This document shows positions 20,250 to 29,370 of a stretch of DNA of 64,000 nt, one piece after another (within the stretch, counting starts at the first letter, position 1; each line of letters begins with the position of its first letter). A program made the translations under genes and the position numbers. A model generated the notes under the pieces. That model made no database searches and had not been told where the DNA came from. It worked only from the letters and a program-made list of their open reading frames with translations. This DNA comes from Prado023 sp963798745. GTDB taxonomy: Bacteria; Actinomycetota; Actinomycetes; S36-B12; CAIYMF01. The stretch spans positions 310,001 to 374,000 of the forward strand of contig CAWCUF010000002.1 in NCBI GenBank assembly GCA_963798745.1, in the 5' to 3' direction.

Positions 20250-21734
20250 TTACTCGCCGGTAGCCGCACGCAGCCCGGAATGCGCCGGTACCAAAGCGGT
20301 CAAACCGCCGCGCAGGTGCTCCAGGACGTCGTGGGCGGTGTACGCGCCGTCGCCGTCCTTGCCGGCCAATGCGGCCACGGTGCTGAAGTCCTCGCCGGAG
20401 GTCACGATCGCTGGCTCCACGTAGCCGCCGGGCCGCACCTGGGGCAGGTCAGCCGCGGCGAGCAGCGCGTTGCACAGGCAGCGACGGCCCTCGGCGTTGG
20501 CCGGCCGGCCACCCTTGCGGGCATACATCGCCGCCGGCTCGGCCGGGCACCGGTAGTCGATGTCGCCATTGGACTTCTTGAACGGCACCCGCAGGGCGCC
20601 GAGGTCACACACGGCCCGGCGGGCCGCCGCCACCTCCGGGTCGCTCACGGTGCCTGGGAGCTGGATCACGCGGAACGGGAAGCCGGTGGGCGAGGCGCGC
20701 CAGTCGCTGCGGACGTCCAAGGTGCCGGCCCGAAGCTGGTCGACGACCTCGACCTTCAGCGAGTCGGCCAGGCCCGACTCCGCGCAGTAGGCGAAGGCGG
20801 TGCCGACCTGAACGCCGACCGCGCCGAACTCACGAGCCGAGGCCAGTCCGGATGGGGTGCCGAACGAGCCGGCCAGCCAGAACGGCAGGCCCAGCTCAGC
20901 CAGTGCGTCGAGGTCCGGGGTGTCGCGCTCGTCGTAGACGGGCTGGCCGAGTTCGTCGGTGCGCCGCGGGCCGCGCGGGGGAGCGTTGTGCCCGCCGGCG
21001 CTGGGGCCCTCCACCACGAAGCCGAAGGGCCGGGTGCGCTCGTCGCCGAACAGCCCGACGGCCAGGTCGACCGAGGCCACGATGGCCAGGAACCGTGGCA
21101 CCGCGAGGCCGCCGGCCCGGGCGCCGAGCAGCTGACGCGGGCTGCACCGCACGATCACCGGCGGGTCGTCCGAGCGCAGTCCCTGGGCCTTGACGTGAAA
21201 CTCGAGGTCCTCGCCGGCGGCCAGTGTGCGGATCATGGCGGGCAGATCGGCCGGGTTGCCCGCCCCGACGATCACGTAGTCGACCCCGGCGAGCAGCGCG
21301 CCGAGCACGCCGAAGGGCAGGGGCAGTTCGATCTTGCGCAGGAAGTTGATGCCGACCGGGTTGGCATGACCCTCGCGAGCCAGCCAGACCTCGCAGAACG
21401 TGGCCACCACGGCCAGTTCCTGCGCGGCGCGCGGCGGGGTCACGGTGAACCGCGGGACGGCAGCGAACGAGGCGTCGGGAGCCTTGCCGCCGTGCACGTA
21501 GTACTGCTTCATGACCCGTCGTGCCATCGCCGCGTCGGGGAAGTGTGCCAAGGCGCGGCGCATGTGCCCGCCTGGGTCACCGGACTGCAGACGGCGCGCG
21601 CAGACGACGTCCAGGGCGGTGCCCGAGACCACGCCGAGCTCGCCGGCCGAGCTCACCGCCCTGGCCAGTTCCCAGTTGGAGACCGACACTCCCATGCCGC
21701 CCTGGATGATCGTGGGAAGAGCTGTGTCCTTCAT
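20250..21734 (-). CDS. PfaD/nitronate-monooxygenase-like flavin enoyl reductase
   Basis: A 494-residue FMN-dependent TIM-barrel protein of the 2-nitropropane dioxygenase/FabK/PfaD superfamily. The N-terminus IIQGGMGVSVS binds the flavin phosphate region; VEGPSAGGHNAP holds the conserved His of the family; GAVGVQVGTAFAYC follows. Length is near that of PfaD, the stand-alone enoyl reductase of polyunsaturated fatty acid synthases, and longer than simple nitronate monooxygenases. The C-terminal third carries several Cys (YRCPAEP; RRCLCNALL), as PfaD-like proteins often do. It is the first gene of the operon, preceded by an inverted repeat at 21776. The start is taken at ATG 21734 (AGGTGG upstream); GTG 21743 is an alternative. 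Confidence 0.82.
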   Translation of the reverse strand: MKDTALPTIIQGGMGVSVSNWELARAVSSAGELGVVSGTALDVVCARRLQSGDPGGHMRRALAHFPDAAMARRVMKQYYVHGGKAPDASFAAVPRFTVTPPRAAQELAVVATFCEVWLAREGHANPVGINFLRKIELPLPFGVLGALLAGVDYVIVGAGNPADLPAMIRTLAAGEDLEFHVKAQGLRSDDPPVIVRCSPRQLLGARAGGLAVPRFLAIVASVDLAVGLFGDERTRPFGFVVEGPSAGGHNAPPRGPRRTDELGQPVYDERDTPDLDALAELGLPFWLAGSFGTPSGLASAREFGAVGVQVGTAFAYCAESGLADSLKVEVVDQLRAGTLDVRSDWRASPTGFPFRVIQLPGTVSDPEVAAARRAVCDLGALRVPFKKSNGDIDYRCPAEPAAMYARKGGRPANAEGRRCLCNALLAAADLPQVRPGGYVEPAIVTSGEDFSTVAALAGKDGDGAYTAHDVLEHLRGGLTALVPAHSGLRAATGE

Positions 21735-21759
21735 GGTCACCACCTGCGTCGCTGCTGTT

Positions 21760-21791
21760 ACCTACGCAACCGTAACCTACGTTCGCGTAGG
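21760..21791 (-). promoter_or_regulatory. candidate operator of the lipid-synthase operon
   Basis: A perfect inverted repeat CCTACG-TTCG-CGTAGG occupies 21776-21791, and a further CCTACG at 21761 repeats the half-site 15 bp away; GTTAC/GTAAC arms overlap it. It lies 25-57 bp upstream of the first gene of the operon, which is typical of TetR-family control of lipid genes in this phylum. The regulator itself is not in the window. The remainder of 21735-21985 shows nothing else I recognise. Confidence 0.55.
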
Positions 21792-21985
21792 TCTACCAGT
21801 GCCGGCCTTCGAAGGTGGGGTGGCGCTCAGTGCCCACCGCCCAGGCAGCGGCGGCCCGAGTGCGGCGGTGGCAGCGCCACATTGCCGACCCGGTGGCCCA
21901 TCCGCGCGAGGCTGACCTCCGGAGCTTCGGGACGCGCAGGGGCGCTTGGACCAGATGTGATCTTGGCCACATTATTGCCGGAGGG

Positions 21986-24022
21986 TCAGGCCCCGGCGCT
22001 GCCGGAGCCCAACCGGGCGCGCAGAGCCGCGAAGTCCCCGCGCGCAAGGTGCGCGGCCGATTCGTCATCGAGGCCGGCGTCGGCTGCGTCCACTCCCCAC
22101 TTCTTGAGGGTCTTGAGCACCGAGCTTCGCGCTGAGGCGAAGTTCGACGCCACCATGCGCCGCGTGGCCCACTCCCGCTCCCGGTCGCGCAGCGCCGCTT
22201 CGATCGTGGCCACCTGCTCGTCGTCGGCGGCCAGGTCATAGGTGAAGCGGATCGCGTCGCACAGCTCGATCCGGTAGTCGTGGCCCACGCGGACGAATTC
22301 GCCGGGCTTGCTGTTCATGCCGTTCTTCAGGTCGACCAGGTTGATCACGAAGGTGCTGACCGGTCGGAAGATCGTCTCCTTGGGCACGCCCTCGGGGCGC
22401 GCGTCCGGGGGACCCATCCACCAGGGCGCGCGCACCACGGCGTCGTAGGCGAACTTGTTGATGGGGTCGTCGTGGTGGATGACCTGGATGTGGCGCACCG
22501 AGGGGGCCAGCTGGGGGATCTGGTCTGCCTGGGTGACCGAGCCGAGGATCCCCGCCGGATCGACGGACGTCGGATCGGCGCGCCAGCGGTCCCAGAGCTG
22601 GGTGCGGAACGGCGTGCCCAGGTAGAGCCCCTGGGCGATGCCGAGCTCGTCGAAGGTGTCGGTGCCGCGGGCGGCGACGTCGAGGGCCACCTGGGCCCCC
22701 AGGCTCTCGCCGAACTGCATCACCCGGGGTCGGCGCTCTGCGGGCAATTGAGTGATCCGGTCGCGGATCCCAGCCAGGATCAGGGTCTGCATGCGTACCC
22801 CGGCACTGGTCTGGTTCAGGGCCAGGGCGCTGGGCACCAGCGCGTACTGGGGCACCACGATCGCGCAGTCCCCGAGCGTCAGGTACTCCACCGCCTCGGC
22901 GAAGGAGTAGTTCACGTAGCCCACCCCGGTCGGGGCGGCCACCACGATCAGGGACTTCTTGTAGGCGCCCAGGGCGTCGAGCTCGGCCAGCGCGAGGTCA
23001 GCGCGCGCCTCCGGGGTCGCAGCGCTGTCGAAGCCGGCCACCGCCCGGATCGGTTCAGCCGCCGGCTGGCCCATCACGGCCTCGATGTCGTGGGCGGACA
23101 GGGCCATCAGGACGAACCGCCGGCCCTCCTTGCCGATGTCGTCGAAGGAGATCAGGCTCGCGGGTCCCGCGGTCACCGACCTGCTGGTCGGCGGCTCCGG
23201 ATAGGCCGCCTCCTTGACCTCGTCGGCGTGCATCAGCCGGCGCCGCAGGCGGTCGAGGGCGAACAGGCCGGTGGGCAGGAGCATGGACGCAGCGATGCTG
23301 TGCCCGACCAGCGGGGTCACGGGATCCTCGACGCGGCCCATGACCCGGCTGACCAGGGCGGTCGAGCCCTCGGCGAGCGCGAACTCGGTGCCGGCCATGG
23401 CCATCAGTCCACCTCCCACCGCGACCCCCATGCCCAGTGGCTTGGCCATCCCCGACACCGAGCGCGGGGCGACCCTCGCACGGACCTCCTCGGGCTGACC
23501 GAGTCCGGCGGCCCGACGGTCCCGGGCATTGACCCGCAGGGCGCTGGTCACCCCGCCGATGCTCGCGGCCACCAGCAGCCCGACGGCCGGGTGCAACTGG
23601 CCCACGTACGAGCGGATCATCTTGTCCGAGGCGATCACCAGAGCCGTCGCCGCGGCTCCGCTGCTGAGCACACGGGCCACGGAGTTGCCCGTTGCCACTG
23701 GCAACGGGGTCTCGTGGGTGTTGGGCAGCGCCTTGGCCACGGCCAGCCCGCCAGCGGCCAGCAGGGACGCGGCGATCAGGGTGGTGGTCTGCGGGTCGCC
23801 CTGGCCACGGTTGGCGGCCACCAGTTCGGCCGTGGCCTCGACCGCGGAGACGGCGAACGTCCCGACGCCCATGCCGAAGGCGGCCGAGGCGCCGGTGACC
23901 ATGGCCTGGTCGGTGGTGGATCGGGGCAGCAGCCCGCGGGCGAAGGTGTTGGAAGTGACGCCCGCAGCGACGGCCACGCCGGTGCGCAGCGCCAGGTAGC
24001 GGCGTCCAGGATCGCGAGCCAT
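21986..24022 (-). CDS. membrane alpha/beta-hydrolase (Abhydrolase_9 type)
   Basis: A 678-residue protein with an N-terminal half rich in Gly/Ala hydrophobic stretches (several probable membrane helices up to about residue 260) and a C-terminal hydrolase half. The nucleophile elbow is GESLGAQ, after the conserved PTGVGYVNYSFAEA and PQYALVPSALAL segments; a late HHDDP may carry acid/His residues. This layout matches the two-part Abhydrolase_9_N/Abhydrolase_9 family of Actinomycetota. It lies directly upstream of, and in line with, the lipid-synthase operon but has a 251-bp gap with a putative operator between, so it is probably a separate transcript. Acting on lipids or the synthase product is plausible but unproven. 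An upstream GTG at 24073 would add 17 residues. Confidence 0.75.
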   Translation of the reverse strand: MARDPGRRYLALRTGVAVAAGVTSNTFARGLLPRSTTDQAMVTGASAAFGMGVGTFAVSAVEATAELVAANRGQGDPQTTTLIAASLLAAGGLAVAKALPNTHETPLPVATGNSVARVLSSGAAATALVIASDKMIRSYVGQLHPAVGLLVAASIGGVTSALRVNARDRRAAGLGQPEEVRARVAPRSVSGMAKPLGMGVAVGGGLMAMAGTEFALAEGSTALVSRVMGRVEDPVTPLVGHSIAASMLLPTGLFALDRLRRRLMHADEVKEAAYPEPPTSRSVTAGPASLISFDDIGKEGRRFVLMALSAHDIEAVMGQPAAEPIRAVAGFDSAATPEARADLALAELDALGAYKKSLIVVAAPTGVGYVNYSFAEAVEYLTLGDCAIVVPQYALVPSALALNQTSAGVRMQTLILAGIRDRITQLPAERRPRVMQFGESLGAQVALDVAARGTDTFDELGIAQGLYLGTPFRTQLWDRWRADPTSVDPAGILGSVTQADQIPQLAPSVRHIQVIHHDDPINKFAYDAVVRAPWWMGPPDARPEGVPKETIFRPVSTFVINLVDLKNGMNSKPGEFVRVGHDYRIELCDAIRFTYDLAADDEQVATIEAALRDREREWATRRMVASNFASARSSVLKTLKKWGVDAADAGLDDESAAHLARGDFAALRARLGSGSAGA

Positions 24023-24134
24023 GCCCGCAGTCTGCCCGAAGTGCGCCAGGGCCGACGCCCCGGCGCACCGCACTCGGTCTGCGTAGTGCCGAGCGGTCCC
24101 GTCAGGGACCGGGGTCAGCGAGGACGACTGCGGT

Positions 24135-24644
24135 TCAGCCCGGGTGGCGCCGGGTCAGCACCCGGGCCTGTACCGACAGGATCCAGCCCACCAGTTGCCG
24201 GTCGATCGTGGACTCGACCTTCCCTCGCACGGGGAACGGCAACGCGGCCTTGGTGCTCGTCTGCGTGGTCAGCGTCGAGCCGGGCCCAGCCTGCTGCAGG
24301 CGCGCGGTGCCGGTGCTGACTGCGCTGGGCCGACCGTGCAGGTTCACCTCGAGCGTGCCCGTGGCCGCGTCGCCGGCCAGTGGCCCCCAGCCCTGCGCCC
24401 AGGTCAGTGCCACCTGGCCGGGCAGCAGGGTGCGCGCGAGCTGTGGGATCCCGGACTTCTCGGTCGAGAAGCTCCATTCCATCTCCGCCCGGGCCTGCTC
24501 GCCGTCGCCCTCGGGCAGGCCGGAGCAGGTCAGCGAGCCGACCTCCACGCCGACCTCCGCGGAGAAGGCTTGCAGGAAGTCCTCGCTGATCAGGTCGGCC
24601 AGGACGGCCTCGGCGGGGATCGACAACTCGAAGGTGTGCTCCAT
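24135..24644 (-). CDS. DUF2505 family protein
   Basis: A 169-residue protein matching the actinobacterial DUF2505 family, which has a START/polyketide-cyclase-like helix-grip fold. It begins with EHTFELSIPAEAVLADLIS, a typical opening for such lipid- or ligand-binding folds, and ends with a basic helix. There is no signal peptide and the function of the family is unknown. It is divergent from the MaoC gene across 117 bp and lies 112 bp from the membrane hydrolase. The position near acyl-chain enzymes fits ligand binding but does not prove it. Confidence 0.75.
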   Translation of the reverse strand: MEHTFELSIPAEAVLADLISEDFLQAFSAEVGVEVGSLTCSGLPEGDGEQARAEMEWSFSTEKSGIPQLARTLLPGQVALTWAQGWGPLAGDAATGTLEVNLHGRPSAVSTGTARLQQAGPGSTLTTQTSTKAALPFPVRGKVESTIDRQLVGWILSVQARVLTRRHPG

Positions 24645-24761
24645 GGCGGCAAGTGTGGTGTGCCGATGCCGACGTGGCCAGTCGGCAGTTCGACCTGCAT
24701 GTGCCGCGCGCGCACGTTAGCGTCCGCAGGGCGGTGTGCACCCAACGGGAGGTGGTCGAAC

Positions 24762-25646
24762 GTGGCTGAGGAGTCCGTGCGTAGTGGCCTGCCCAACTAC
24801 CCGATGAGCCTGCTGCGCGCCGCAGCCCCCTGGAAGCGTGCCGCGACGGCCACGACGGCGCTGCCCGACGAGGGCACCCGGGTCACAGACTGGGCGCCGG
24901 ACCCGGGCCTGCTGGCCGACTACCGCTCCGTGGTCGGATCCGCGGCGGTGGTGCCGATCGCGTTCCCGCAGGTGCCGATCATGGCCCTGCACATCGACCT
25001 GCTCTCGCGCTGGTCGTTCCCGGTGAGGGCGATGGGCCTGGTGCACCAGGGCACCACGATCGAGGTTCTCGAGGAGCTGCCGGCCACCGGCGGCTGGCAG
25101 GTGCGGGCCGCAGTGGCCGGTGCCAGGCACGTACGCACCGGACTCGAGTTCGACGTGGTCGGTCAGGTGGGGGTGGCCGACCGGGTGTGCTGGCGCTCGA
25201 CCGCGGTCCTGCTCTCGCGCAGCCGGACGGCGGCGGGCGCGGAGGAGTCGGGGGTGCCGCGTCCCGACGCCGATGGCCCGTGGCCGGCTCAGATGCCCGT
25301 GCCCGTTGACGAGGGCACCGGCCGTGCGTTCGCCCGGATCACCGGCGACATCAACCCGATCCACCTGCATGCGCTCTCAGCGCGGTTGTTCGGCTTCCCG
25401 CGGGCGATCGCACACGGCTGGTGGACCACGGCCCGGGTCGCGGCCCTGCTCGGTGCCGATGCCAGCGTCCCGGATCGCACCCTGCAGATCGCGTTCCGTC
25501 GACCCGTGCTGCTGCCCTCCACCCCGGTTCTCGCCTCGCGCACCGACGACGACGGGGTCGCGTTCGCGGTCCTGCCCGAGCCCGCGGGCCAGGAGGCGGT
25601 CGACGAGCCGCCCGCTCCACTGGTCACCGGGCGCATCTGGACCTGA
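24762..25646 (+). CDS. MaoC-like (R)-specific enoyl hydratase / acyl dehydratase
   Basis: A 294-residue double-hotdog-like MaoC family protein. The C-terminal half carries the hydratase signature (ITGDINPIHLHALSA, then GFPRAIAHGWW) with the catalytic Asp/His pair; the N-terminal half is the degenerate hotdog (FPQVPIMALHIDL). Such proteins hydrate 2-enoyl-CoA or dehydrate 3-hydroxyacyl thioesters. GTG 24762 is chosen because GGGAGGTGG lies 8 nt upstream. It stands alone on the plus strand, ended by a strong hairpin at 25663. It could supply a dehydratase for the nearby lipid synthase, whose own DH has non-standard spacing; this is inference. Confidence 0.82.
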   Translation: MAEESVRSGLPNYPMSLLRAAAPWKRAATATTALPDEGTRVTDWAPDPGLLADYRSVVGSAAVVPIAFPQVPIMALHIDLLSRWSFPVRAMGLVHQGTTIEVLEELPATGGWQVRAAVAGARHVRTGLEFDVVGQVGVADRVCWRSTAVLLSRSRTAAGAEESGVPRPDADGPWPAQMPVPVDEGTGRAFARITGDINPIHLHALSARLFGFPRAIAHGWWTTARVAALLGADASVPDRTLQIAFRRPVLLPSTPVLASRTDDDGVAFAVLPEPAGQEAVDEPPAPLVTGRIWT

Positions 25647-25662
25647 GCTGCCCGGACACGCC

Positions 25663-25697
25663 GATGGGGCGGTCCGGTCGCCCGGCGCCGCCCCATC
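25663..25697. terminator. bidirectional hairpin terminator
   Basis: A perfect 10-bp stem GATGGGGCGG / CCGCCCCATC encloses a 15-nt loop between the convergent MaoC gene and the small helical protein gene. There is no T-run, as is common in high-GC bacteria. Confidence 0.65.
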
Positions 25698-25737
25698 GTG
25701 CACCCGGTCCGCTGGCAGCGAACTGGTCAGGATTCGT

Positions 25738-25974
25738 TCACTCGACGGCGTCGTTGGCCGCTTCCGAGGTGGTGTCGGCCGCAGACTGGGCCTTCTCCGC
25801 GGCGGTGCCTGCCAGATCCTTGGCAGCGTCGACGGCGCCCGCTGCCGTCTCCTTGGCGGCGTCCGCTGCGTCGGCTGCCGTCTGCTTTGCGGCGTCGGCT
25901 GCATCGGCTGCCGACTCCTTGCCGCCACCGATCAGGTCCTCGACCTTGCCCTTGATGTCGTCCAGTGCGCCCAT
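25738..25974 (-). CDS. small amphipathic helix-repeat protein
   Basis: 78 residues with an ordered start (MGALDDIKGKVEDLIGGGKE) followed by Ala/Lys/Asp-rich 11-residue-like repeats (AADAADAAKQT, AADAADAAKET, AGAVDAAKDLA). The composition resembles CsbD/LEA-like or antitoxin-labelled small proteins that form long amphipathic helices. There is no signal peptide and no cysteine. A GAGAGGGG site precedes ATG 25974. The role is unknown; stress protection or membrane/DNA association would be typical for such sequences. It is divergent from the RNase III-like gene. Confidence 0.65.
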   Translation of the reverse strand: MGALDDIKGKVEDLIGGGKESAADAADAAKQTAADAADAAKETAAGAVDAAKDLAGTAAEKAQSAADTTSEAANDAVE

Positions 25975-26107
25975 GTGCAGCCCCTCTCGAAGGTTCCCGA
26001 TCGGCGGAGGCAGATCGGCTGATCACACTATCGCCGCCCGTGCGGGCGGAGCTGCTCGTGCGGGATGCCGAGCGGGATCGGGCCGCATCGAGGGGCACAA
26101 TCCAGGT

Positions 26108-26893
26108 ATGGGTGGCGCTGCGGGATCCGGCATTCCCACGGGCACCCGCCTGGCGCGGGACCCCTTGGCCGAGGCAGCCCAGCGGCGCGCCATCGCTGAC
26201 CGGCTGGGTCCCCTGGACGCCGAGGCCATGGAGGCGATCCGCACGGGCCGGGGTCGCACGTTCCAGCGCCTGGAACTGATCGGTGACTCGATCCTCGAGC
26301 TGGTGCTCCATGCCCACTCGGTGCTCGTCGGGCCGGGCTGCCCGTACTGCGCAGGTCGGGCCGACCACTTCACGACCGATGCCCACCTCGGGGAGCTGGC
26401 GGTGCAGATCGAACTCGGTGACTGGCTGGACTGGAACCCCTCGCGGCACCGGCTGGCCGACCTGGTCGAGGCCTGTGCGGGAGCGACCTGGGTCACCGGT
26501 CACTGGGCCCAGGTCGTGACCTGGGTGGCCAGGGAGGTGCACCCGCTGCCCCAAGACGAGCAACGCAGGTTGCTGCACGGCGGCGCCCAGGTGCACCCCG
26601 AAGCTCCGGCGCGGGCGCGGGAGATCCTCGGGGCCGCCATCCTCGAGGCGGCCGCGTCCACCTCCGCCTACCGTCGCCACCCCGACGCCGACGAGGGCGG
26701 CCTGTCCACCGTGAAGGCGCGGATGCTGTCAGGTGAGCATGTCCTGGGCCGATGCCGGGACTCGCGCTGGGTTCGCCGCAGCCTGCGCAGCCGGCGCTTC
26801 GACCGCGACGATGTGGAGCGGCACCTGGCCGACGACCTGCTCAGCCGCGGGATTGCCTCGGCCATCACGATCGCCTGGCCGTTGACCTCCTGA
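26108..26893 (+). CDS. single-chain tandem RNase III-like protein without dsRBD
   Basis: A 261-residue protein. Residues about 52-63 read FQRLELIGDSIL, the RNase III signature with the first Glu replaced by Gln; RLADLVEACAGA at about 117-128 supplies the second Asp/Glu pair. Thus three of the four classical acidic positions at these motifs are kept. A second half begins at about 172 with ILGAAILEAAAS, then YRRHPDADEGGLSTVKARML, which looks like another RNase III domain whose GDS has become GAA. No double-stranded-RNA-binding domain follows. The first half has a CPYC pair. It may be a pseudo-dimer cleaving with one site, or a non-catalytic RNA binder. The ssb gene follows 115 bp downstream. 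Confidence 0.65.
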   Translation: MGGAAGSGIPTGTRLARDPLAEAAQRRAIADRLGPLDAEAMEAIRTGRGRTFQRLELIGDSILELVLHAHSVLVGPGCPYCAGRADHFTTDAHLGELAVQIELGDWLDWNPSRHRLADLVEACAGATWVTGHWAQVVTWVAREVHPLPQDEQRRLLHGGAQVHPEAPARAREILGAAILEAAASTSAYRRHPDADEGGLSTVKARMLSGEHVLGRCRDSRWVRRSLRSRRFDRDDVERHLADDLLSRGIASAITIAWPLTS

Positions 26894-27008
26894 GGGTCGG
26901 GTCCGCGTTCGTCCACAGATGTCTGGCAGGGGCTGGTCACGTCGCGGTTCGTCGGACAGGGTGTTCTCGAGCGCACCAAGGGGAGTGCGACACGGATCGG
27001 GGGAAATG

Positions 27009-27524
27009 ATGAACGAGACGATCGTGACGGTGGCCGGCAACCTGGTCTCCGATGTGGAGCAGAAGGTGACCTCGCGCGGGGAGGCGATGGCACGCTTCCG
27101 GGTGGCGGCCACGGTGAAGCGCTACGACCGCGCGAGTGGGAGTTGGGTTGACGGGGACACCGCCTACTGGAACGTGACTGCCTGGCGACGTGCCGCGCAG
27201 AACGCGGCAGCGTCGCTGGCCAAGGGGCATCCGGTGGTGGTGCACGGCCGGATCCGACAGCGGACCGTGGACCGCGCGGTCCCCGATGCGCCCGGCGTGA
27301 CGATGCCTGTCACCTACACCGACCTGGAGGCGATCAGCTTCGGACTGGACCTCAATCGGTGCCGGGCGACCTTCCAGCGCGCCCCGATCGGCCCGCAGAC
27401 CTCGCAGGTCGGCGCTGCTGGGGAGGTGGGCACTGGGGGCGCTGAGGCCGGGGCCGGCAGTGAGGTCGACAGCAGGGCCGGCAGCGGGGCCGGTTCGGGC
27501 GCTGTGGCACCAACGGCGGCCTGA
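27009..27524 (+). CDS. ssb: single-stranded DNA-binding protein
   Basis: A 171-residue OB-fold SSB. The first 110 residues contain the usual pattern (ETIVTVAGNLVSDVE, ARFRVA, DTAYWNVTAWRRAAQNAA, GHPVVVHGRI). The remaining 60 residues are a Gly/Ala/Glu-rich tail. The tail ends in AVAPTAA and lacks the acidic DDDIPF-type tip that recruits partner proteins in canonical replication SSB, so this is likely an accessory paralogue (SsbB-like) rather than the main replication SSB. Two tandem ATG codons (27006, 27009) follow a GGGGGAA site; the second has better spacing. It binds ssDNA in the cytoplasm during repair or uptake. Confidence 0.85.
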   Translation: MNETIVTVAGNLVSDVEQKVTSRGEAMARFRVAATVKRYDRASGSWVDGDTAYWNVTAWRRAAQNAAASLAKGHPVVVHGRIRQRTVDRAVPDAPGVTMPVTYTDLEAISFGLDLNRCRATFQRAPIGPQTSQVGAAGEVGTGGAEAGAGSEVDSRAGSGAGSGAVAPTAA

Positions 27525-27565
27525 GCGCACAGGTTCGCGATTCCTGCGGACCGGTGCACGGCCGA

Positions 27566-27571
27566 TACCCT
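27566..27571 (+). promoter_or_regulatory. -10 hexamer TACCCT, leaderless ettA start
   Basis: TACCCT ends 7 nt before ATG 27579 with no Shine-Dalgarno in the 54-bp gap after ssb, suggesting a leaderless ettA transcript. Confidence 0.45.
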
Positions 27572-27578
27572 TGCCCGC

Positions 27579-29276
<1,698 letters not shown>

Positions 29277-29358
29277 CCGGCGGCGGAGGGGTTCTGCGGC
29301 CCGGACAGTGGTCGCGTCGGCGGGACCTATGCCGCACGGGCTGGGTGATCGCGGCTCC

Positions 29359-29364
29359 TAGGCT
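29359..29364 (+). promoter_or_regulatory. -10 hexamer TAGGCT, leaderless transporter start
   Basis: TAGGCT ends 6 nt before ATG 29371; no ribosome binding site is seen. Confidence 0.45.
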
Positions 29365-29370
29365 GTGCCC

